DNA of 64,000 bases, from contig NC_030684.2 of NCBI RefSeq assembly GCF_000004195.4, positions 108,220,429 through 108,284,428 of the forward strand. Reading direction: 5' to 3'. This document shows positions 51,801-62,254 of this stretch, in pieces. A program made the translations under genes and the position numbers. Under the pieces are notes generated by a model. That model was not told where the DNA came from. It worked only from the letters and a program-made list of their open reading frames with translations, and did no database searches. Each line of letters starts with the position of its first letter. Position 1 is the first letter of the stretch. This DNA is from Xenopus tropicalis (lineage: Eukaryota; Chordata; Amphibia; Anura; Pipidae).

Positions 51801-54800
51801 TTAAAAGTATATTTATTTTTGTTGTGTAGCCAATTCTCTACAGCAGTGCTGTCCAACTTTTGTGGTACCAAGGGCCATAATTTTTCCGGCCTACATGGTG
51901 GAGGGCCGATAATGGAAGCCAGTTTTGACCAGTCCCCTTTTTAAAACCACACCCACTTGAAACCACACCTATGTTATTGCATGGCCATAGCCATATTAAC
52001 GGTGATAGCACAGCAAAAACCTGCCATACTCTGCCTTCCCTACCCTGCCTGTGTATGCCATACTCTGCCTGCCCTACCTTGCCTGTGTGTGCCATACTCT
52101 GCCTGCCCTACCTTGCCTGTGTGTGCCATACTCTGCCTGCCCTACCTTGCCTGTGTGTGCCATACTCTGCCTGCCCTACCTTGCCTGTGTGTGCCATACT
52201 CTGCCTGCCCTACCCTGCCTGTGTGTGCCATACTCTGCCTTCCCTACCCTGCCTGTGTACCATACTCTGCCTGCCCTATGCTGCCTGTGTGCCATACTCT
52301 GCCTGCCCTACCCTGCCTGTGTGTGCCATACTCTGCCTGCCCTACCCTGCCTGTGTGTGCCATACTCTACCTGCCCTATGCTGCCTGTGTGTATGGCACA
52401 CACAGGCAGCATACAGTGACACAAACAGGTGTGGGGCCACACAGAGGGGGGTCGCGTGCCGCCAGTTGGACAGCACTGCTCTACAGTATTAGATCATTAG
52501 ACTACTTTGGATATAGTGCTTTGACCATTCTTGTTTAAAGGAGAAGGAAAGGCTAATAAAGTGTTAATCTCAAGCTGCAGGCATACCTTCAGTTGTCTCA
52601 ATAGTGCCCTTAAGTCTCCCCATACTTCACCTGTTCAGAAGATCAGAAGCCAAACAGGAAAAAAAAACGCTGAGCAGGGTAGAGAAGATTCTCATAATGC
52701 ATCGCTCCTTCCCAGACTTGGCGACTTGTTACCTTAGGCGGCGCATGCGCACACAGCAGGAGCGTCTGGTTGCCATGGCGACGCAGCGACAGAGAACTCT
52801 GACATGCAGGTGGGGGGAGCGGGGGTGCGAGTGCGGGGAGCGGCGGAGGGTTTGTGGCAGGAGCGGGGAGCGGCGGGGAATGGGGGTGGGTGAGTATATC
52901 TCTTCCTGACAGTGCAGCGTTGTATGGCAGATGCGAGTAGCCGCCAAGCTGCGAGCGGGGGGGGGGGGGGGGTGCTGCCGGCGGAGGATGATCTCTGACA
53001 TGCTATGGGGGGGGTTTGTGGCAGGTGAGCGGTGAACGGAGCGGAGGACACTGTGACATGCTGTGGGGTGGGGGGGGACACTCTGTGACATGCTGGACAA
53101 GATGGCGGCGCCGTTCACTGAAACAAGTATGTAGGTTCTAGTATGTGTATCTCTGTAAATGTTTCATTGGGCAAGCCAGAAATATAGTGTTTTTACACAG
53201 CAATAGTAGTACTATTTAATCGTGTGCTTAATAGATTTTGACTTTCCTAGTCCTTTAATTCTTATCTTGCAGAGATGGATGATGAAGACTGTGAAAGACG
53301 CAGAATGGAATGTTTGGACGAAATGTCTAACCTTGAAAAACAGTTTACAGATCTCAAAGATCAGTAAGTAGGCACTTGTGGCAGTTGTCACAGGATGGAT
53401 ATTGCGGTATAAATGCCATAAAGAGAACCTCCTCCTACTCAGTGATTTAATATAAAACTGTCTTTGTATCTGTTTGGTCTTCTTTACAAATGCAAAGTCC
53501 AGCAACTTACTGATATTGGTCTGTCCGCAGTCATGTCAGTCATTGTGCCTGATTCTGAGCTTTCGGAAGGAGCCAGTGCTACATGTTAGAACTGCTTTCA
53601 GATAACCCATTGTTTCTCCTACTCCCATGTAACTGGAGGAGTCCCAAGCTGGACTTGGATTTTTTACTCTTGAGTGCTATTTTGATATCTATACGAAAAA
53701 ACGAAAAAACAGCAACGAAAAAGTCGCAACATTTTAGTTTCCAATCCGATTTTTTTTCCCATTCAGATTCATGGATTAGTAAATGTGCCCCTTAGAATTT
53801 GGTAAGGAGACAAAATTGAAAGCATGTCCTGACTGGTACGCTTTGGATTCTGGCAAATGCCAGAGGGGCTGCTTGTAAGATACCATAAATAGTGAATGTT
53901 TGGTGGGGGGGGGGGGGGGGATTGTTTGACCCTTTGTGTACTTGAAATGCCAGGGCCTATTTTGGATCCCAGTCCAGATTGAAACTATTTGTTCTAAGGC
54001 ACAGCATTATGCAGCTTATGTACTGTCACATGTACTATTAGCGAATTGACCTTCGCTTGTTATTGTTATTTCTAGACTTTACAAGGAGAGGTTGAGCCAA
54101 GTGGATGCCAAACTGCAGGAGGTAATAGCAGGCAAAGCACCAGAATATCTGGAACCCCTTGCAAATTTACAGGAAAACATGCAGATCAGAACTAAAGTGG
54201 CAGGTATGAAAACTCATCATTGGTGAGGGCAAGAGGAGCTGACTATGATCAAAATGGCTGGTACTCCTGTGTGGTGGTGTTTCTCGTGTGTGTGTGTGTG
54301 CGCGTGATTTTGTATGTGTTATTTCTGCATATTATTTTTTTTTTTTTTAAAGAACTCTAAGTGGATATCTATGTATAACAATGCAAGATAAAATGTTTCC
54401 TTTTTTTTAAGGAATATATCGTGAGCTGTGCCTAGAGTCTGTGAAGAACAAACATGACTGTGAAATTCAAGCAGCACGCCAACACTGTGAGGTACACATT
54501 CTTTAGATAAAATGTATGTAATTAACATTTTGCAGCAGAAATACTTTCTTGGAACATAGTGAGTTTCTGTGGGCTTACAAGTTTGCTTTCCATGTTGAGT
54601 TTGGAGGCCTTTGCCATCAGGGCCATGTAAATGTTTTGCATTCCCAGAGAAGCTATTGCTGCGGTGCCTGGTTATAAAACGTTTATCCATTTATATTAAC
54701 TTCACATTCCTTCAAAATTGTATATCAAGAACCAACAAAAGAATGTTTTTTAAATGTTTAATAAGCCCAATGCCTGTTTAACTTCCTTTACATTAGGGAG

Positions 54801-57800
54801 TATTTTAGGTGCCATTTTAAAGTTGCAGAACAATCTCCAGATATGCCCACTTGTGACACCTTTACAGTTAAGCTGCCTTTTATGGCATTGTATTTAATCT
54901 GAATCACTGGCAGTAATGCATTTAAATCGATTGCCATTGTATTTTCACATGATTCAAATGTTTTACCAGCAGGGATTCAAATTGACTTCAGTACATGCTG
55001 AGGTTATTTAGCACTGGTGACAAAATATCACATATGCCATCACTCTTGGTGCCACCATGTGCAGTCACCTTTAGGGATTGCTTTTTTTAATACTTTGTAT
55101 TGCATTTACAGTATAACTGAATTTTACATTTCCCAGTGGACTACTTCAAAACAATGTAAATTCTGAGGAAAACATAAAATTCAGAAAGGAGAAAGCGCAG
55201 TTTGCCTGTGTGTGACCAGGAAAAATATTGCCCATTCCAGGAAAATATGAAATCTGTGTTCTACTCAATTTAGTTAAGCAAAACAAAATATAGCCATGAT
55301 GCAGAACTGTATTAGACTTCTCTATGGCATCATGAGATTTAGATTGTTACATTTATACTGCAGTAGAACTAAATGCTCAGCCAGCAAAAAAAAAAAAAAA
55401 ATCTGCACGTTTTTGCTAAAAAAACAAAAACACTTGGTAAATAATAAACTATGCATCAAACTTCATTTCAGAGTGAAAAGCTGTTGCTTTATGACACCGT
55501 TCAGAGTGAACTGGAAGAGAAAATACGTAGACTGGAAGAAGATCGCCACAGTATTGATATTACCTCTGGTAAATGGAAATGCGTAGTTTCTTTATCTATA
55601 TTTTGAGTAGATGGGGGGGGGGGGGGAAATGTAAAAACAGTATTAAATGTGGATTTAAATGTATTTATATTTAGGGCTCTGGCACACGGGGAGATTAGTC
55701 GCCCGCGACAAATCTCCCTTGTCACGGGCGACTAATCTCCCCGAACTACCATCCCACCTGCAAAAATGTAAGTCGCCGGTGGGATGGCACATGCTGCAGA
55801 GGCGATTTCTGCAAAACCGGCGAAATTGCCTCGAGGCAACTTCGGCGATTTGCCGACATCGCCTGTGCAGCGTGTGCCATCCCACCGGCGACTTACATTT
55901 TCGCCGGTGGGATGGTAGTTTGGGGAGATTAGTCGCGGGCCACTAATCTCTCCATGTGCCAGAGCCCTAAGGAGCACGTTACACAGCATAAACAATGAAT
56001 ATGTGTGTTTTGCGTAAATGTGATAGGGACCTTAGATTGTATTAGCTCATACAGGGATGAGGGTAAATAATGAACAGTTTAAAGTGCTCTGTACTGTGTC
56101 CACTATATATAGGATGATAATAACAAGCAATACAAAGGCAATTTATCCTGACAATTTTTAAATGAATATTGGTTACTTTGATTAGGAGCACTAATCGTGC
56201 TTGTGCAGACAGCTGCACATCCTTCAAAATGTGGTATGCTTCACGATAAAGTCTTGAGCACTATTAAACAAAAATATGCATATTCACCATCTTTAGCTTT
56301 TTTTTTTTTTTTTTTTTTATTCCTCTGCTTTACATATTACATAGGAAGAGTACAATAATAGCGTAAGCACCTTTCCCTTGTCAGCAAAAAAAAAGAAAAA
56401 AAAATTATCACCATAAGAACATACCTCTTTGCTATAAATCAACATTGTTATGATTGTATCCCTTTAAATCCTTTCATATTAAATGTTTTTTTTTTTTGTT
56501 TTGTTTTTAAGAGCTCTGGAATGATGAGTTACAGTCAAGGCGGAAAAGAAAGGACCCCTTTAGCCCAGATAAGAAGAAAAAGCCAGTAGTTGTGTCTGAT
56601 ATCCTTTGTGCAGAGTTAAGGTGGCCATATACGCACCGATATTTTGTTATGAAACCTAGTTTTGTACGGTATTCAGTGCGTGTATGGCGGATTGGCAAGA
56701 CGACCAATATTGTAGGAGCGTTGGATATTGGTCGGCTCGTCGATCAGGTGGGACGAAAGATTTTGCTTGGGCCCCGTTGAAGGCGCCCAAGCAAAATCTG
56801 CATTTAAGGCTGAATCGTCAGGTGGAGGTGGATTCTCTATTGTTTCTACCTTCATATCTGACGATTCAGCCCTGAACATCAGTGAAGGCAACAAATTATC
56901 TTTCTTTTGACCAATGGTCCCAGGAAAGATCTTAATTGTAAAGTGTATGGCCGCCTTTACAGTTACAGGCAAATTTCTTTTACTAGGTGAGGACGCTGGC
57001 ACATGGGGTGTTTTGTTGCCAGAGAAGAACATTATTTAAGGGAGCATCTTCACACAATTAAGCATTTCAACTGATTTGCAGCAGTTCACACACTCTGCAG
57101 TATAAAGGTATTTTCATGCATTTTGTTGGCCATGTGGCTAAATCCAAAAAAGTTGTGTATTTTGTCCCTAGTCTAGATATTTAGATATCTCAAGTTTTTC
57201 TATATATATTAGAATCCTTCTCATATAGCAGAATTCCACATCTATTAAGGTTCAGAGTTGGCACGCAGTAAGCAAACTGTCTCCCTGTTCTGTTTTGTAT
57301 TTATGTATGGTATGTAAGAGTTCTTATTTTTGCTGTTCGTTATGTTGTATCTTATGGCTTATTCAAATTACTATTTATACTTACTGTTGATTGTTGTGTT
57401 AGGATCCAGTCAGAGCAGACTCAGTTTTCAATTGTATTATGTTCCATTGTATAGCTTAAGACATAATAGTTTTTTTCCTAAATATTTCCACGTCCATATA
57501 TAGTTTATATGTTACAAGACTTGGATATACTTGAAGACTGGACTACAATAAGAAAGGTAATAAAAGTGTATATGCTATCTATCTCTGTCAAAAATGAATA
57601 CCAACCAAGCTTTTACAGGTTTGTGCTTTTTCTGTTTTGAATCCTGTAATTTTCATGTTATTAAGGTTTTTGGAGCTGTTGCTAGGTTCCATCCAAAAAA
57701 CCTATTGAAATCCATTTTTTTTTTTTTTGTTTGAAGTTTCTTTTAAATATTGTCTTAAGAAAATCTTATGGGAGAAAAATGAAGCCATGGTGGTCACATG

Positions 57801-60374
57801 ATGACTTTGGTCTGTTCTTTAAGAAATATATTTGCCTGGTTGTTTTTTAGTCAGATGACACATGTTCACCTCACTTTCCAAATAGTGCCACAGAGTCTTG
57901 GTTGGATTGAAATAAGAAATTAGGGCTTTCTCCTTTTTTTTTTTTTTTTTTTCTTGAGACACTCCAGCGTTACTGTGGCCTTGTGTTTGGGAGAATTTTC
58001 CTAGTGAAAGATAAGCCCAAGCTTTAGTTTTCTTGGTGTATTTTCCACTTTCCATTCTGTTTACAAAAAAAGTGTCCAGTTCCTGCTGATGAAAAACAGC
58101 CCAAGGTATGATGCTGCTACCACTACTATGTGCTACTGCATGTACAGGTATCGGACCCCTTATCTGGAAACCAGTTATCCAGAAAATTCCAAATTACGGA
58201 AAGGCCATCTCCCATAGGCTCCATTATAAGCAAATAATTCTAATTTTTAAAAATGATTTCCTTTTTCTCTGTAATAATATCACAGTACCTTGTACTTGAT
58301 CCTAACTAAGATATAATGAATCTTTATTGGGGGCAAAACAATCCTATTGGGTTTATTCAATATTTAAAGATTTTTAACAGACCTAAGGTATTTAGATCTA
58401 AATTATGGAAAGATCCCTTATCCGGAAAACCCCAGGTCCCATGCATTCTGGATAACAGGTCCCATACCTGTATGTGTGTTTGGCTTCTTTTATGTTACAC
58501 CCTTCCATACAGTCATGTGTTGTTTGGAAGTCTTGATTGGTTAACTGGCGGCCCTTAACTTCTGTGTAAAATTTGCTATTGAGTGAATTGGTCAAGAGGG
58601 TCTGAATACTATTTTTTAGTTAAATGCTGTCTTTATTGCTATTTGACTGTAGTATCGCAGTACAAGTTTTTTTTTTAATATTCTTTTTTAGGCAATGGCT
58701 TCATTTGGACCTCACAGGGTAAAACCTGAAGGTAAGTTTCTACTTTATTATTTTTTTTTCTTTTTATTGGAAAGAAAACCATCTATTTATTTTTCTTCTG
58801 CAGAGGCAAACCTCCTGACCCACAATCCCAACTTCTGCCCGTTGTGCCATGTTAATAAAATGCAGAGTAGCACAGTGGGGGCTGGTGACAATCCTCTCTG
58901 GCCTCTAGCAGCTAGTAACATGCACAATCTGGTTCTGACATGTGCATGCATCTACCCAATGAGAGAGTTGGGAAAAGACATCAAGCTGCCAACTCTGCTG
59001 CACTGCTGTGCATTTTACTAGCATATACATGTAGACAGGGCATTATGGGGAATGCGGTTAAATAATGGGGCCACTGCAGGGAATGTATGATATATACATT
59101 GGTTTCCATGTCTTTTAGGGAACAGCATACTAACTAGTTTAATACCTATGTTAGATGGCTGTTTTGTGGGTGCAGCAGGATATATTTCCCAACATTATCT
59201 AATCTGTAGTAGTTTGCTCTTTTTTTAATCTTTGCAAAAAAAAAAACAATTCTGTTGGGTTTAAATAGTGGTGTGTTTTTTTTTTTTTTTTTTAGTAGAC
59301 AGCGTATGGAGATCCAAATTACAGAAAGACCCATTATCCGAAATACCCTTGGCTCCAAGAATTCCGGATTATGGTTCCTATATCTGTAATAGCATAGTAG
59401 TAAAAATCTGGCAGGCTGGCTATACAAATTTATAGTTGTGTGAAAAATGTTACAATATAAAGACTGAATTTACTGACACGTTGATTTAACTAATCATATT
59501 TTTTTTTTAGTTGCCACCCACATTCTGAGACTTGCTATTCTACTATTGTTTATTAGGAATATCAAAAATTGTGGGGTTTTTTTTTTTTTTCAGTTACAGT
59601 CAAGATGGAAAAACATCAGCACAGTGCCAGATCAGAAGAAGGTCGGCTGCATTATGATGGAGAATGGTATGGTCGAGGACAGACAATTTGCATTGACAAG
59701 AAAGATGAGTTTCCGACTAGGTAAGGTTATTGGGTATGGGGTGTGGTATGAGGTGGAGTTGGAGTAAGTTTATTTTTTGCACTGAAAATTCATTCTCAGA
59801 ATATATTGTGTTCATAAATACAAATAAAAGAAGACTTATCTTTGCCTGGGCATTTCATATAGCCATCAAGTACAGAATAATTTACTTATGATGGGTAAAT
59901 GAATAATAAAGGAATCAAAAGTTGACATTGGCCTTATTGTACAGTATGACATTTTTTTTTCCAGGGGGCGTGGGAGGAACATAAAATTTACAATGCGCTT
60001 CAAAACCTGCCGCAAGCTCTAATAGATTAGCCCGATATCAGGAGAAGGTCCACTCGTTTGGCAACTTCACCAAAGGAGTGGATCTTAATGTGCATGGCCA
60101 CCTTCTGGGTGGCTAAAATTGTCAATTTCTGCTATTGTGCAGCCATATTTCAAGGTTTGGTTGTAACTGACTGTAAATGTGACTGTATATGTCATTTTCA
60201 TCAAATCTGCAACATTTCTAATATACACTTTTTTTTTTTTTTTCCCTCAACTTTAGTGCCGTTATAACGACAATAAACAGCGATGAGGTTTGGTTTAAGA
60301 GACAAGATGGCAGTAAATCAAAGCTGTACATCTCCCAGTTACAGAAAGGGAAATACAGTATCAAGCATATCTGA
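48735..60374 (+). CDS. brms1l: BRMS1L gene, complete (10 coding exons, 322 aa)
   Basis: Encodes breast cancer metastasis-suppressor 1-like, a Sds3/BRMS1-family nuclear subunit of the Sin3-HDAC1/2 corepressor; that is family knowledge. Ten exons (136,91,128,80,97,87,65,40,127,118 bp) sum to 969 bp, giving 322 codons plus stop, within one residue of the mammalian protein. Layout: a Ser/Asp/Glu-rich acidic N-terminus (residues ~16-55); a long coiled-coil/Sds3 region (~55-185) with [14 protein letters not shown] and [14 protein letters not shown]; a basic NLS-like [16 protein letters not shown] (~187-202); and a C-terminal region ending [20 protein letters not shown] and VKME (~238-247) fit the SUMO consensus. 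The intron after exon 6 is AT-AC (U12 type). Confidence 0.96.
49436..49690. mobile_element. hAT MITE, copy 2 (perfect 8-bp duplication)
   Basis: Begins CAGGGATCTTCAACC and ends GGTTGGGGATCACTG. It is flanked by GTTTAAAG on both sides (49428-49435 and 49691-49698). Same family as the copy at 22669. Located in BRMS1L intron 1. Confidence 0.9.
50010..50240. mobile_element. hAT MITE, copy 3 (3' end unclear)
   Basis: Begins CAGGGATCCCCAACTTTC and follows copy 2 through GGCTATTTGATAGCCCCTAT, but I cannot find the closing terminus. It seems truncated after about 230 bp. Confidence 0.7.
51844..52478. mobile_element. hAT-type element carrying a 34-bp minisatellite
   Basis: The termini CAGTGCTGTCCAACTT and AGTTGGACAGCACTG are inverted repeats. 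Both flanks carry the 8-bp duplication CTCTACAG (51836-51843 and 52479-52486). The element has no transposase. More than half of it is an internal tandem array. Located in BRMS1L intron 1. Confidence 0.92.
52023..52393. repeat. 34-bp minisatellite, about 11 units
   Basis: Unit GCCATACTCTGCCTGCCCTA plus 14 bp ending GCCTGTGTGT. Starts recur at 52023, 52057, 52091, 52125, 52159, 52193 and 52227, then with slightly shorter units. The units contain no stop and 34 is not a multiple of 3, so all three forward frames stay open for 120-190 codons. These are not genes. Confidence 0.93.
52535..53258. mobile_element. CpG-rich T2 MITE ending 14 bp before BRMS1L exon 2
   Basis: TTAA at 52535-52538 and 53255-53258, opening TTAAAGGAGAAGGAAAGG and closing GACTTTCCTAGTCCTTTAA. 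The left 170 bp matches the element at 9645. The interior (52720-53110) is CpG-rich, with GCGCATGCGC at 52741-52750, AAGATGGCGGC at 53099-53109, poly-G runs and repeated GACATGCT(G/A)TGGGG motifs. Confidence 0.75.
53273..53363 (+). CDS. brms1l: BRMS1L coding exon 2
   Basis: 91 bp, acceptor CTTATCTTGCAG, donor GTAAGT. It encodes (E)[20 protein letters not shown] and on to FTDLKDQ, the start of the conserved coiled-coil region. It carries an in-frame ATG at 53275 (Met47), which could start a shorter protein from a downstream promoter. A MITE ends only 14 bp before this exon. Confidence 0.96.
53690..53794. repeat. Solo end of a Harbinger-like MITE
   Basis: Contains ACGAAAAAACGAAAAAACAG and closes GGATTAGTAAATGTGCCCC followed by TTA, matching the right arm of the foldback element at 5120. 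The left arm is missing. In BRMS1L intron 2. Confidence 0.65.
54076..54203 (+). CDS. brms1l: BRMS1L coding exon 3
   Basis: 128 bp between TTTCTAG and GTATGA, encoding [20 protein letters not shown] and on to MQIRTKVAG (residues ~76-118). It is the core of the Sds3-like coiled coil and nearly identical to mammals. Confidence 0.97.
54412..54491 (+). CDS. brms1l: BRMS1L coding exon 4
   Basis: 80 bp, acceptor TTTTTTAAG, donor GTACAC. It encodes [20 protein letters not shown] and on to RQHCE (residues ~119-145). Phase fits both neighbours. Confidence 0.96.
55472..55568 (+). CDS. brms1l: BRMS1L coding exon 5
   Basis: 97 bp, acceptor TTCATTTCAG, donor GTAAAT. It encodes [20 protein letters not shown] and on to HSIDITS (residues ~146-177), the end of the coiled-coil region. 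Confidence 0.97.
55671..55970. mobile_element. Long palindromic MITE in BRMS1L intron 5
   Basis: Begins TTAGGGCTCTGGCACACGGG and ends GTGCCAGAGCCCTAA. Nearly the whole 300 bp can fold into a hairpin with CpG-rich arms (CCCACCGGCGACTTACATTT on one side). A related, decayed copy is at 6125-6300. Confidence 0.85.
56512..56598 (+). CDS. brms1l: BRMS1L coding exon 6 (ends at a U12-type donor)
   Basis: 87 bp, acceptor GTTTTTAAG, ending GTGTCTG|ATATCCTTT. It encodes [20 protein letters not shown] and then KKKKPVVVS (residues ~178-206), including a bipartite-like basic nuclear localisation stretch. No GT donor exists at the required junction; the family sequence SGPYIV forces the AT-AC solution. Confidence 0.95.
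56599..57491 (+). other. U12-type AT-AC intron (BRMS1L intron 6)
   Basis: The intron begins ATATCCTTTG, an exact match to the U12 donor consensus (A/G)TATCCTTT, and ends TTTCCTAAATATTTCCAC|G. TTCCTAAAT resembles the U12 branch-site consensus TTCCTTAAC and sits about 10 nt before the AC, the short spacing typical of minor-class introns. Length is 893 bp. About 340 bp of it, starting 17-20 bp after the donor, is a MITE. Confidence 0.93.
56616..56959. mobile_element. MITE inside the U12 intron of BRMS1L
   Basis: Opens TTAAGGTGGCCATATACGCA and closes GTGTATGGCCGCCTTTA. The interior has TGCTTGGGCCCCGTTGAAGG and ACGATTCAGCCCTGAACATC. Related segments are at 20300-20555, 38290-38440 and 61855-62050. 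It starts 17 bp after the AT-AC donor. Confidence 0.75.
57492..57556 (+). CDS. brms1l: BRMS1L coding exon 7 (starts after an AC acceptor)
   Basis: 65 bp, preceded by CCTAAATATTTCCAC and followed by GTAATA. It encodes (G)[20 protein letters not shown] and K (residues ~207-228), a strongly conserved block. The exon begins GTCCATAT directly after an intron ending in AC. Confidence 0.95.
58145..58470. mobile_element. CAGGTAT-ended MITE, full copy with TA duplication
   Basis: CAGGTATCGGACCCCTTATC to AACAGGTCCCATACCTG with TA at 58143-58144 and 58471-58472. About 220 bp before BRMS1L exon 8. Confidence 0.82.
58692..58731 (+). CDS. brms1l: BRMS1L coding exon 8 (40 bp)
   Basis: A small exon between TTTTTTAG and GTAAGT, encoding [13 protein letters not shown] (residues ~229-241), equivalent to the mammalian AMATLGPHRVKTE. 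One base is carried into exon 9. Confidence 0.94.
59225..59388. mobile_element. CAGGTAT-family MITE, 3' half
   Basis: Holds AACAATTCTGTTGGGTTTAA and GGATTATGGTTCCTATATCTG. The left half is missing. BRMS1L intron 8. Confidence 0.6.
59594..59720 (+). CDS. brms1l: BRMS1L coding exon 9
   Basis: 127 bp, after a long T tract and CAG, donor GTAAGG. It encodes [20 protein letters not shown] and on to [15 protein letters not shown] (residues ~242-283). VKME fits a SUMO consensus; this is inference. Confidence 0.96.
60257..60374 (+). CDS. brms1l: BRMS1L coding exon 10 (stop codon)
   Basis: 118 coding bp after CAACTTTAG, encoding [20 protein letters not shown] and on to [12 protein letters not shown] with a TGA stop at 60372-60374 (residues ~284-322). 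The last residue is Ile, where the mammalian protein ends in Ser-containing residues; otherwise it is conserved. Confidence 0.96.
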
Positions 60375-61854
60375 TTGATACCATCATCTGCTACAGGCAG
60401 TGTCTCGCTGTGGCCCCTCTTGCAACAGGAACTGTGCCATTTTATGGAATTCTATGTATTTAACTACCTTAATTTCTTGTATTTGCAAGTATTACTGCAA
60501 CTGTGTAAGTGAGTGCGTAATGTGTAATATCATGGCTATAAGTATGTGACTGCTTACATGTGTACCTTGTCAAGGTAATAATCAGTGTGGATATTTATAT
60601 ACTGTTGGGTACAATGTCTGATACCTCCTGACCTCATAGATTGCCAAAACCACATTAAAATGGGCAGCCACAGTTAATGCTTAATATAGGTTACAAGGCA
60701 TTGTGGCTTAAAGGGACACTAAGTGTGCAATACTGTTTACAAAAACCTGCGAGCTCTTTTTTGGGGCAGGGAAACCGAAAAGTTTCCATAGCAAACATGG
60801 TAGAAGTTGAATGATTTAAGTACAGTATTTCTACAGCAGGGTGGAAAAAGCCATGTTTCCTCTGAATAGTATTCTCTCACATGTTGCTACTTATGGTGTG
60901 CATATCCCCAGGCTTCATCTGTGCTGCTTGGAACTGCTGGAAACATCTTAACTTTTTTTTTTTTTTTAATTAAACCAGGAGCAAAACCTAATCATCTGAG
61001 ATGTGCCACTGCATGTGAAGCTTTTATAACTGTGACTATGGCCATTATTCCTTTTTTGTTTCCCTAATGTAAGCATATGTATTTTAGCATTAGTGTGTCC
61101 TTGTGTCAAATATCTATCAGATCATATTTTAAAACCCATTTGGAGCGCGCACAGTTTTCAAAAAACTGAGCCAGTGACTGCTGTGTGCCACCAGGGATGT
61201 TTTATATGCTCACATGTTTCAGGTACTTAATTAAAGGCATAAAGCATTCAGATTGGGAGCCTTTCATTGCAGTTCCCTGATCCTCCAAAAATATTGGATT
61301 CAGTATGAGCTGAAATGTCACCTTTTAAGTTTGTCCTTTTTAAAGGGAAAATAAGCAATGTTTTATGTCAGTTTTCCTATATATAGACACACAATTGTGC
61401 TTTTTCTGCATATTGGCACTTAGAAAATGAGTGAAAGCCACCATGATGTTAGTTTCAAATAAGGAATATTTCGTATGCCAAAACCGACAGCAATGTGTTG
61501 GTGCTAACGCATTGTTGCAGTTCAGTCTCTATAGAACGTTTTAGCCAACCCTAGCAAACTGGCAAATGCCACATGTGTATAAGAAAAGAAGGAATGTTCT
61601 GTGAACATAGGAAGCTTTTCATTTACTATCCCATGAGCAGTAAAGTAAAATATAAACTCTCTAGTGTGTTGTTTTCCTTAAATTCCTATACCTAGCTTGT
61701 ACAGGTAGTGAACCCGTTGCTATACGCAGGACATTCTGTGTTTAAAACAAACACATAAAAAGATATTCTTGATCTCTGGGAAAGCACAAGATGCATCCAT
61801 GAATAATAAAGCACAGACCAAACCAAACCAAACCACAAAAGGGGGCTTTTCTTT

Positions 61855-62145
61855 TAAAGGTGGCCATACCCAGGCAGATTTAACCTGCCGATTTGAGTCC
61901 TTTAGACGGATGTGGCAGATTATCTGCCAGTGTATGGGGCCCCCTGATGGGCATCCCTGACCGCTATCTAACTGAGAATCGGACAGGTGTTGATTGGGCA
62001 GGTTTGATTTTCTCGTGTGATCAGGGCCCGCATGGGCTCATTGATGTGGTCTTCGGTCCAATGGTGCCTATGCCCGCTGTTGTAATTCGATCATTTGGCC
62101 CTTTCTGGATAATGGGTTTTCAGATATTGTATACTATACCTGTAC
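61855..62145. repeat. MITE material in the BRMS1L 3' UTR
   Basis: Opens AAAGGTGGCCATACCCAGGC and contains CGATCATTTGGCC, like the U12-intron MITE. It is followed by a terminal scrap of the CAGGTAT family ending ATACTATACCTGTA. It would be transcribed as part of the mRNA if the distal poly(A) site is used. Confidence 0.55.
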
Positions 62146-62248
62146 AAAACAAACTCATTTTTATATTTATCATTATTTGTGGTATACTATTTGAAAAACA
62201 ATACTCTTTATGAAGGTGAAGTACCCCTTTGGGGGATATTATTGACAG

Positions 62249-62254
62249 AATAAA
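62249..62254 (+). terminator. Candidate BRMS1L poly(A) signal
   Basis: Canonical AATAAA with a GU-rich stretch starting at about 62280. It is the best combination of hexamer and downstream element in the 2 kb after the stop codon. Confidence 0.5.

Noticed and set aside
51957..52538. A 193-codon open frame, with two other long frames overlapping it
   Set aside because: All three forward frames are open only because the 34-bp tandem repeat inside a hAT MITE lacks stops. There is no homology or codon bias.
52729..53118. Arg/Pro/His-rich open frames on both strands near BRMS1L exon 2
   Set aside because: They come from the CpG-rich MITE interior; composition explains them, and no family resemblance is seen.
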